Positions 25,125-31,127 of a stretch of 32,460 nt of DNA are shown piece by piece; the first letter of the stretch is position 1; each line of letters begins with the position of its first letter. Origin of the DNA: a virus; IMG/VR virus record IMGVR_UViG_3300030451_002185, positions 1 to 32,460 of that record, one strand, 5' to 3'. A program made the position numbers and the translations under genes. The notes beneath the pieces are model-generated. The model saw only the letters and a list, made by a program, of their open reading frames with translations, was not told the DNA's origin and made no database searches.

Positions 25125-26458
25125 CTAGCACCTCCGACAGGAACGTATCTGTCAGTTATGTAACTGGCAACTTTTGTACATGCCACGTTAGCAGTAATTT
25201 TATTTGCTTCAGATATTTTTATGACATAGTTTACTGCAGTTATTAAATAGTCTCCAGAATTTTTAATATCTATTCTAGGTTCTGGATCATCAGTCTTACC
25301 TTTTGTCAGCACTTTTATATTATTACCAACACCTAAGTTTTCACTTCCGTTAGCAAAGTTCTCACCATCAACAACCATTGTGAATGGGTTTTTGTTTAGC
25401 AAATGTTTAGATGCAAATGACTTAATCTTATTTCTGTTACCACCAACTCCAGTTGCTTCATCGTAAGAGTTTGCAAAATTAAATGCATGGGCACTACTGA
25501 GATATGAATTAGTTTTTGCACTATACCTTGAGATAGGTTTATCATCATATCCCAACTCACCATCTATGCTAGGTCTCTTTTGTCTTTTATTCATTTCTAC
25601 TAAGTCAACCATAAGATCATTGTTCACATTGAATTCTACAACATCGAAGTCACCCTCGGCAACATCATAATATTTATTTGTAGATCCGATGACACCACTC
25701 CTAATCAAGTTGTGCAAGTCATCTTGGGCAGGTATAGTTCTCTGGTGAATAATAAATTCTTTTGCTGTACCATCTGAGGAACCTGCAGACTGGTTATCAC
25801 TAAAAGGATTATTTTCGTTTATGACAGGAGATGACAGTAATGTTTCCAAGTCAGTAAAAACATATTCATCTGTCATCGCAGTCTTAAAGAAAAAATACGG
25901 AAACCCATTCGGTGTGATTGATCGTCTTGCTATCCATTGCATACTTGCTAGAGGTGTCAAGTTTGGAACTATGACCTGCATCTTAGAACTAACGTTGTCT
26001 AAGGCAGTGGTCAACAAATCATCCCTGTCCAGATACTCTAGCATAAGTTTATTAATTATCTCGTAAGGTTCTCCCTTGTAGGCAGAGTTTACGTTATGCA
26101 ATGAAGATCTAAATGCTTCTGTATCAACACACTTTAGAACAACAACCTGAGACATATCATTTGTTTTGAATTGCTTCTCCACACTTTGAACTATAAAGTT
26201 ATGTCTTATCTCTCTAATGCCTGATACCGAATGGTTTCTTTTATATCTTAGTGTTACAAGTTCTGCACCCTGTATATCCATTCTTTCTATCAATCTGTCA
26301 TTATCAACCATAGTAATGTACCCAGTGATAAATGGGTTCTCTATATTTTCGAATACAGAGATCTCAACTAAGATAGAAGATATGTCTACAGTAATAGATG
26401 TTCTAGTTGATGCCAATACTGCAGAAAGTATTTGAATTTGGGATTTTTCTTCGCTCAT
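25121..26458 (-). CDS. Baseplate hub subunit gp27-like, 445 aa
   Basis: The start shows alternating strands (TSITVDISSILVEISVFENI, FITGYITMVDNDRLIERMDI) and GAELVTLRY, followed by HNFIVQSVEKQFKTN and a mixed domain with SKMQVIVPNLTPLASMQWIA. This fits the tube-like domains of the T4 gp27/gpD hub family, which form a trimeric ring beneath the tail tube and bind gp5. It lies between gp53 and the gp5 OB-lysozyme gene, the position expected of gp27. Both ends are ATGA overlaps (26455-26458 and 25121-25124). Sequence identity with T4 gp27 is low, so the call rests on pattern and position. Confidence 0.65.
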   Translation of the reverse strand: MSEEKSQIQILSAVLASTRTSITVDISSILVEISVFENIENPFITGYITMVDNDRLIERMDIQGAELVTLRYKRNHSVSGIREIRHNFIVQSVEKQFKTNDMSQVVVLKCVDTEAFRSSLHNVNSAYKGEPYEIINKLMLEYLDRDDLLTTALDNVSSKMQVIVPNLTPLASMQWIARRSITPNGFPYFFFKTAMTDEYVFTDLETLLSSPVINENNPFSDNQSAGSSDGTAKEFIIHQRTIPAQDDLHNLIRSGVIGSTNKYYDVAEGDFDVVEFNVNNDLMVDLVEMNKRQKRPSIDGELGYDDKPISRYSAKTNSYLSSAHAFNFANSYDEATGVGGNRNKIKSFASKHLLNKNPFTMVVDGENFANGSENLGVGNNIKVLTKGKTDDPEPRIDIKNSGDYLITAVNYVIKISEANKITANVACTKVASYITDRYVPVGGAR

Positions 26459-27207
26459 GATTTCAGTGCTTCTAGATATGATCCTACTACTTCTTGTATC
26501 GCATCAGGGCGAATAACTTTGATTTGTTTCAATGCATCGTTTTGTCTTACGTAATGATCATAATAAGTTACTACTCTTGCTTCGCCATCAGGTCCTAATG
26601 ATGGATCTATGTCTAGATAATTGCCATCTACGTCTTCGTAATGATGAGGTGCATTGTACTCAAACCCTGCGTCAATAGTTGTTACGGTTTTGGTTACACC
26701 TTCATAAGAAGTGTTGGTGACGTTTTCTAACTTTTGAAACTGATCTTTAGAATCTACAATCACTAATCCTATGTCTAGGTTACGTCTCAATATTGTACCA
26801 CCACCTGAAGATATAGATGCAAAGCACCGTTGTCCCACCTTCATGATTCCAGTCAAATCATCAAGTGTGGTAAAATACTTGTGAGGAAAGTCTCTCTTCA
26901 CTTTCTTTTCTAACTCTTTCAATGAAAGTGGCCACCCTTGATTTCTTATGTGATCATTCATTATAAAGAATGTCCAGTGATAATCAGGAGTTCCATAGAT
27001 TGCCTGAGACACTTGGTCTGGTCTATCGTTTTCTAAAACATAATATTCTGAATAGAAAGGAGCATTCAGTTTCACTTCATCAATCAAATCGATGTATGCC
27101 GATATATCTTGAAACTTACTCAGAGTCAAGTTGGCACCACCTTTTACATTGAATTCGTCACCAAAGGCATAATTGACATTGGGAAAGTGTGTAAAAAAAT
27201 TAGACAT
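26455..27207 (-). CDS. 53: Baseplate wedge subunit gp53, 250 aa
   Basis: The gp53 signature is clear: YYVLENDRPDQVSQAIYGTP DYHWTFFIMNDHIRNQGWPL (55-94), matching T4 gp53 (GERPDQISEKLYGTPEFYWVLLLFNN). This is a LysM-like fold that binds the wedge near gp6/gp25. It is somewhat longer than T4 gp53 (196), with an added C-terminal beta region (YEDVDGNYLDIDPSLGPDGE). It is coupled to gp27-like by ATGA and starts on the last base of the gp48-like stop. Confidence 0.9.
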   Translation of the reverse strand: MSNFFTHFPNVNYAFGDEFNVKGGANLTLSKFQDISAYIDLIDEVKLNAPFYSEYYVLENDRPDQVSQAIYGTPDYHWTFFIMNDHIRNQGWPLSLKELEKKVKRDFPHKYFTTLDDLTGIMKVGQRCFASISSGGGTILRRNLDIGLVIVDSKDQFQKLENVTNTSYEGVTKTVTTIDAGFEYNAPHHYEDVDGNYLDIDPSLGPDGEARVVTYYDHYVRQNDALKQIKVIRPDAIQEVVGSYLEALKS

Positions 27208-28277
27208 TAGTTACCTGCCATGACATCTTGCTTATTCATTGCTCTGAACTCTTGGAAGTTAAGAGACATCTGAATAGCATTTGGTTGACCATCTCTATGA
27301 AATGATGCAGAGGTTGGATTGTATGTAACGTTCACACCTCTTAGATAAGAAAGCAAAGGTTGAGGGATAGGAAGATCTTTCGAACCATGCATAAATTTTA
27401 TTTCAAATAAATTTGGAAACTCATAACCAAGAGGAAACCCTGCTTCAAATGCATCTTGAGGTATTGCCGTAGGATAGAGTTCTTCTCTAAAACGTCTGAT
27501 AATCTTTTGTACAGTTTCTGCTTCTTGTTGGGATGTTGGTATGAATTCATATGTAAAAGAAAAGTTTCGAACACCCACACCAGTAAACGTTGATCTGGTA
27601 TTCGGATTTACTTTTACCTGTAGAGCAATGTTGGCGGCACTTCTCAAATCTGCAGGTAATTTTGATGCGGCACGTGCAGTTGCAACTCTTGCCATTTCTG
27701 CAGTTGCGTTTATACCCATTGCAGAACCTAAACCAAACAATTGACCAAATGATTTTGCCTGTTCTCCTAAAGCAGAACCGATTGCTCCCAGAAGACTACT
27801 ACCATTGTTTAATGCTGTTAATCCTGCACCACCTGCTAATCCAAGATCTACTGCGTCATAGTTAACAGTATCTGCTATTTGAAGTGCTTGAGGCATGTAC
27901 AGTTTTATTGCACTAGTATCCGCATACTTAGTTCTGAATCCTAAAAGACCTTTAGACACTGAGGGATCTGCATCCTCATCATTTTTAGGGTCTCCTTCCA
28001 CAGTTCCTTCATACAAACTTTGTGGTACTTCATCATAGGTTGATCGCCTACTCGCATTTACTTTAGATAGTCTTTCATCTGCAGTTGCTTTGAATGCAGT
28101 TATGAGAGACATACCTGCACTAGTTGCGGCAGGAACTACCTCTTTAATTCTATATTGCATATAAACTGTATAGTCTTCTTCTAATGGATATCGTAAACTA
28201 ATACCACTAGAGAACTTTTTTCGTGCGAATAGACTTGCTGATTTTGGTTTATTAAATGTCTTCGTAGATGTTGCCAT
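27207..28277 (-). CDS. 48: Baseplate tail-tube cap gp48-like, 356 aa
   Basis: The N-terminal part (ISLRYPLEEDYTVYMQYRIKE) and the C-terminal tube-like domain (FTGVGVRNFSFTYEFIPTSQ, then EAETVQKIIRRFREELYPT and LFEIKFMHGSKDLPIPQPLL) correspond to T4 gp48 (KVFTWDLTPRSTEDLMAI..., with the FxxxMREI-like end seen here as QMSLNFQEFRAM). The size is nearly identical to T4 gp48 (364). A hydrophobic Gly/Ala-rich stretch at about 145-190 separates the halves. It is the first gene of the minus-strand baseplate operon, with late promoter 28312-28319 and an AAGGAAG ribosome site. Confidence 0.7.
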   Translation of the reverse strand: MATSTKTFNKPKSASLFARKKFSSGISLRYPLEEDYTVYMQYRIKEVVPAATSAGMSLITAFKATADERLSKVNASRRSTYDEVPQSLYEGTVEGDPKNDEDADPSVSKGLLGFRTKYADTSAIKLYMPQALQIADTVNYDAVDLGLAGGAGLTALNNGSSLLGAIGSALGEQAKSFGQLFGLGSAMGINATAEMARVATARAASKLPADLRSAANIALQVKVNPNTRSTFTGVGVRNFSFTYEFIPTSQQEAETVQKIIRRFREELYPTAIPQDAFEAGFPLGYEFPNLFEIKFMHGSKDLPIPQPLLSYLRGVNVTYNPTSASFHRDGQPNAIQMSLNFQEFRAMNKQDVMAGN

Positions 28278-28289
28278 GCCAACTTCCTT

Positions 28290-28297
28290 GATAAATA
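28290..28297 (+). promoter_or_regulatory. Possible plus-strand late promoter (GATAAATA)
   Basis: Seven of eight bases match the late octamer. It would start transcription near 28303, about 25 nt before the gp4 ATG. It lies inside the leader of the divergent gp48-like gene. The only mismatch is the first T. Confidence 0.35.
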
Positions 28298-28311
28298 AAA
28301 ATACTTAATCC

Positions 28312-28319
28312 TATTTATA
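28312..28319 (-). promoter_or_regulatory. T4-type late promoter of the baseplate operon (TATAAATA)
   Basis: A perfect octamer on the minus strand in the 50-base gap between gp48-like and gp4. Predicted start near 28306 with a 29-nt leader containing AAGGAAG. It probably drives the whole minus-strand hub operon. Confidence 0.8.
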
Positions 28320-28327
28320 ACAAAACT

Positions 28328-28822
28328 ATGGCATATTCTGGAAAATACAAAGTAAAGAACCCAAAGAAATACAAAGGCGATTTCACTAAGGTTACTTATA
28401 GATCTCACTGGGAAAAGCAATGCTTTCTCTGGTGTGAGAACAATCCAAAAGTAAAGTATTGGTCTTCTGAAGAAGTTGTTGTCCCATACAAATGGGATGT
28501 GGATAAACGTATGCATCGATACTTTGTAGATCTGAAGATCATGTTTGAGAATGGGAAGACTTTACTTGTTGAGATAAAACCAGAAAAGGAAACAGAACTT
28601 CCTAAGAACCCAAATAAATCTAAAAGATATATTAGTGAAGCAACCACATATGTCAAGAACATGAATAAGTGGGAAGCGGCAAACGAGTTTGCGTTAGACC
28701 GTGGATGGGAATTTCAAATCTGGACTGAGAAGACATTGAAGTCCATGGGAATACTCAAAGAGTTTAAGAAGACAAAGAAACTAAAACCTTTGAAACCTTT
28801 TCGTAGAAAACCTAAAAAATAG
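28328..28822 (+). CDS. 4: Head completion protein gp4, 164 aa
   Basis: The protein begins MAYSGKYKVKNPKKYKGD and has TYRSHWEKQCFLWCENNPKV, YWSSEEVVVPY, HRYFVDLKIMF and TLLVEIKPEKE, the pattern of T4 gp4 (YSGKY...YRSNWE...W.SEE..IPY...HRYFPDF...LIEIKP). The Glu, Asp and Glu-x-Lys positions resemble a TnsA/PD-(D/E)XK nuclease core. Length matches T4 gp4 (150). gp4 joins gp50 and others to complete the filled head before tail attachment. It has no Shine-Dalgarno. It starts the plus-strand late group. Confidence 0.85.
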   Translation: MAYSGKYKVKNPKKYKGDFTKVTYRSHWEKQCFLWCENNPKVKYWSSEEVVVPYKWDVDKRMHRYFVDLKIMFENGKTLLVEIKPEKETELPKNPNKSKRYISEATTYVKNMNKWEAANEFALDRGWEFQIWTEKTLKSMGILKEFKKTKKLKPLKPFRRKPKK

Positions 28823-28830
28823 TATAAATA
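28823..28830 (+). promoter_or_regulatory. Late promoter (TATAAATA) giving a probably leaderless transcript
   Basis: A perfect octamer starting at the base after the gp4 stop. With the normal T4 late spacing (octamer at about -13 to -6) transcription starts at about 28836, which is the A of the next ATG. No Shine-Dalgarno is seen before that ATG. Confidence 0.7.
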
Positions 28831-28835
28831 GTGTT

Positions 28836-29423
28836 ATGTCTAATTTATTTGCCAAAGTAGAACAAGAAGCATTTCGTGCAGGGATTACCCCACGAACTCG
28901 ACAATCGCGTGACTGGTTTCGAAAGAAACTAGCGGCAATGGGTAAAGTTAATAGAAATACATTAATGCGTGATGAACAGGTGAAACTAGTCAACAAATCA
29001 CAACCATTAATTGGTTCTATGAATATGTTCTTTTATGATCCAAAGCATAAAGATACGCTACCTTACTATGACAGGTTTCCTCTGTCAGTCATAGTAGGAC
29101 CTGCGACAGGTGGATTTTATGGATTGAATCTACATTACTTACCCCCAACACTGAGAGCAAAGATGTTGGACGCACTAATGGATGTAACTAATAATAACAA
29201 GTATGATGATAGTACAAGGTTTGAGTTATCTTATAAATTATTAAATGCAACTGCTAAGTTAAGATTTTTTAGACCATGTTATAAACACTACCTATTTGCA
29301 CACGTAAAAAGTAGACTTGCAAGAGTATCAGCACCTGAATGGGAAATTGCCACGTTCTTACCAACTGCAGATTTTGAGGGAAGTAGAAGTAAAGTTTATT
29401 CAGATTCTAGGAGTATGATTTAA
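28836..29423 (+). CDS. Conserved virion-cluster protein of marine T4-like phages, 195 aa
   Basis: Function is not recognised, though the central part GSMNMFFYDPKHKDTLPYYD RFPLSVIVG...GFYGLNLHYL PP (60-103) is a pattern I recall from conserved hypothetical proteins of marine T4-like phages, always among tail or head-completion genes. It has an alpha-beta make-up, a basic N-terminus (TPRTRQSRDWFRKKLAAM), no membrane segment and no signal peptide. It is expressed from the late promoter 28823-28830, probably without a leader. Its stop overlaps the tube-like gene start as TAATG, so the two are coupled. Confidence 0.7.
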   Translation: MSNLFAKVEQEAFRAGITPRTRQSRDWFRKKLAAMGKVNRNTLMRDEQVKLVNKSQPLIGSMNMFFYDPKHKDTLPYYDRFPLSVIVGPATGGFYGLNLHYLPPTLRAKMLDALMDVTNNNKYDDSTRFELSYKLLNATAKLRFFRPCYKHYLFAHVKSRLARVSAPEWEIATFLPTADFEGSRSKVYSDSRSMI

Positions 29424-30067
29424 TGTCAAGTGTTGATACACTCAAAAGTTTAGCATCAGCAAAACTAGGGTTCGCAAGACAGAATAGTTTTCTTGTCCAA
29501 CTACCCACGCTATTCGGTGCTAACAGTTTACTAAGCAGGATAGCAACTCTGGGTGGTAATGAATTGAATATACTTTGCGCGACTGCACAATTACCAGGTA
29601 AACAAATTCTAACGTCAGAGAGACGAATAGGAACAGAGTTTCAGAAGGTTGCGTATGGTTATGCAGTTGATGACGTATCGATGACCTTCTATGCTCTGAA
29701 CGACTACGGAGTCAGAAAGTATTTTGACAACTGGATGGAAACGATTGTACAACAAGACGAACATACAGTTGCTTATAAGAGTGACTATCAGAAAGATGTT
29801 AGGATACATCAATTAAGAAAACCAATAATAAATAAGAACATTGACGTAGGTCCTGTGGACATCAATATAGGGTTAGGACAAGGCACCGTCTATTCTGTAT
29901 TGCTAGAGAATGCATTCCCTACAACAATGGGTGCTATTGAATTGAACAATGAATTAGATGGACTGGTACAAATCCAAGTACAGTTATCTTACACGAAGTG
30001 GAAAGCGATTAATGATCCTCAAGGATTCATCAAAGTAAGTGGTGGATTTGGATCTATATTATCTTAG
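29423..30067 (+). CDS. Tail-tube-fold protein (gp19/gp54-like), 214 aa
   Basis: The protein has NSFLVQLPTLFG and ILCATAQLPGKQILTSERRI (50-69), then EFQKVAYGYAVDDVSMTFYALNDYGVRKYF in two pieces and QIQVQLSYTKWKAIN near the end, the strand-loop pattern of contractile tail-tube proteins. It is larger than T4 gp19 (163) and smaller than gp54 (320). Its place next to gp26 and a tape-measure-like gene favours a tube initiator (gp54-like) or a variant tube subunit. The main tube gene gp19 may lie elsewhere. It is translated from a TAATG junction. Confidence 0.55.
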   Translation: MSSVDTLKSLASAKLGFARQNSFLVQLPTLFGANSLLSRIATLGGNELNILCATAQLPGKQILTSERRIGTEFQKVAYGYAVDDVSMTFYALNDYGVRKYFDNWMETIVQQDEHTVAYKSDYQKDVRIHQLRKPIINKNIDVGPVDINIGLGQGTVYSVLLENAFPTTMGAIELNNELDGLVQIQVQLSYTKWKAINDPQGFIKVSGGFGSILS

Positions 30068-30076
30068 GAGTAGATT

Positions 30077-30790
30077 ATGGCATTGCCAAAACTGAATGAT
30101 ATGCCGAAGTTTTCGGTAACTATACCATCGTTAAATGAAGAAATTAGAATACGACCCTTTGTGGTAAAAGAAGAAAAAGTTTTATTGATTGCTATGGAAT
30201 CAAACGATCCTAAACAGATCGCCATGGCAATAATCGATACGATTGTTTCTTGTACTGAGGGAAAGATAGATCCGAATAAACTTACATCATATGATGTTGA
30301 GTATATTTTTATGCAGATCAGATGTAAGTCTGTAGGTGAGACAACTGATATAAGATTAAAATGTAAAGAGTGTGAATCAGAAAACGATGTTACAGTAAAT
30401 ATAAATGAAATAAAAATTAATACGAAAGTACCAGATAAAAGAATACAATTAACAGATAAGATCACTATAGAAATGAAACTGCCCACATACTTAGAGATAG
30501 CAGGTAATGATAAGATCGTAAGCAACTCTACATCTACTATGGATCAGATATTTGGTATCATTTGTCAATCCATAGATTGTGTTATGACTGAAGAAGAAAG
30601 AATTAGTTTTAAAGAAATAAAGCATGAAGAACAGATAGAGTTTATAGAATCTATGAGTCGTGAACAATTTGATAAAGTTCGCGTATACATGGAGAGTCAA
30701 CCAATGCTGAGACACAAGATCGAATTCGAGTGTCAAAGTTGTAGTAAACATAATGAATACACCTTGGAGGGTTTACAAGATTTTTTTTAA
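30077..30790 (+). CDS. 26: Baseplate hub protein gp26-like (T4_baseplate family), frameshift upstream partner, 237 aa
   Basis: The family motif RPFVVKEEKVLLIAMESND (26-44) and DVEYIFMQIRCKSVGE (73-88) identify the T4 gp26 base plate family. Two CxxC pairs, CKEC (96-99) and CQSC (219-222), form a probable zinc ribbon. The zero-frame product ends in Asp-Phe-Phe followed by TAA within a T8 run (30781-30788). A -1 shift there fuses it to 61 more codons (30787-30969), giving about 298 residues. It is preceded by a strong AGGAG. It lies two genes before the tape-measure-like gene, where tail assembly chaperones of other phages lie. Confidence 0.8.
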   Translation: MALPKLNDMPKFSVTIPSLNEEIRIRPFVVKEEKVLLIAMESNDPKQIAMAIIDTIVSCTEGKIDPNKLTSYDVEYIFMQIRCKSVGETTDIRLKCKECESENDVTVNINEIKINTKVPDKRIQLTDKITIEMKLPTYLEIAGNDKIVSNSTSTMDQIFGIICQSIDCVMTEEERISFKEIKHEEQIEFIESMSREQFDKVRVYMESQPMLRHKIEFECQSCSKHNEYTLEGLQDFF

Positions 30791-30879
30791 TTAGTCTATC
30801 TCATACCAGTTTGATGGTGCATTATAAAACAAACTTTGACCTAATGCAACATCACAAATACTCACTAAATGAGATAGAC
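30766..30879 (+). promoter_or_regulatory. -1 programmed ribosomal frameshift signal
   Basis: Three elements lie in register. GGAGGG at 30766-30771 is a Shine-Dalgarno-like stimulator 9 nt before the slip site. T TTT TTT at 30781-30787 is a slippery heptamer in the zero frame (GAT TTT TTT TAA). GTCTATCTCAT (30794-30804) pairs perfectly over 11 bp with ATGAGATAGAC (30869-30879), beginning 6 nt after the heptamer, with a 64-nt loop. This is the E. coli dnaX architecture. The zero-frame stop is at 30788-30790. Confidence 0.8.
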
Positions 30880-30972
30880 AGTATGATGCCGTGGGAAAAA
30901 GAAGTGTATGTAAATATGCTAGTGGACTTTATCAAGGAAGAAAAATTGAGGATGGAAACACAAGGAAAATAA
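30787..30972 (+). CDS. gp26 -1 frameshift extension (tail assembly chaperone-like), 61 codons
   Basis: The -1 frame is open from the slip site and reads LISLSHTSLMVHYKTNFDLM, then QHHKYSLNEIDSMMPWEKEV and YVNMLVDFIKEEKLRMETQG with a final Lys. The helical content and the YSLxEIDxMxPWExxxY pattern look like a real, conserved coding sequence and resemble the short C-terminal T-type extensions of tail chaperones. The ATG at 30814 is in frame but has no ribosome site and lies in the loop of the stem, so expression by frameshift is preferred. The stop is TAA at 30970-30972. Confidence 0.75.
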   Translation, partial: LISLSHTSLMVHYKTNFDLMQHHKYSLNEIDSMMPWEKEVYVNMLVDFIKEEKLRMETQGK

Positions 30973-30973
30973 C

Positions 30974-31126
30974 ATAGTATATCTTTTCTTAATACTAGTT
31001 CATCTGGGTAACGGAGAAACTATATTAGAAATGGATGAAGGTTTCTGGGATTATAAAATGTGTATTGAGTATGCAAATAAAATAAATGGTGAAGCATATT
31101 GCGTCCCAGTAGAAGTAGGAAGATAA
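30974..31126 (+). CDS. Small hydrophobic-N-terminus phage protein, 50 aa, probable AUA start
   Basis: The frame reads IVYLFLILVHLGNGETILEM, then DEGFWDYKMCIEYANKINGE and AYCVPVEVGR, ending in TAA at 31124-31126. The hydrophobic start followed by LGNGE, and a C...YC.PVE ending, is a pattern I recall from tiny membrane-anchored or exported proteins in marine phages. No ATG, GTG or TTG precedes the hydrophobic part; AAGGA at 30962-30966 lies exactly 7 nt before the ATA at 30974. The only in-frame ATG near the start (at residue 20, in LEMDEG) would delete the hydrophobic segment. It may be a sequencing variant or a rare start codon. Confidence 0.5.
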   Translation: MVYLFLILVHLGNGETILEMDEGFWDYKMCIEYANKINGEAYCVPVEVGR

Positions 31127-31127
31127 A

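Noticed and set aside
30814-30972. Independent start (ATG 30814) for the gp26 downstream frame
   Set aside because: No Shine-Dalgarno, the ATG is in the loop of an 11-bp stem, and nine plausible coding residues precede it; frameshifting explains everything better.
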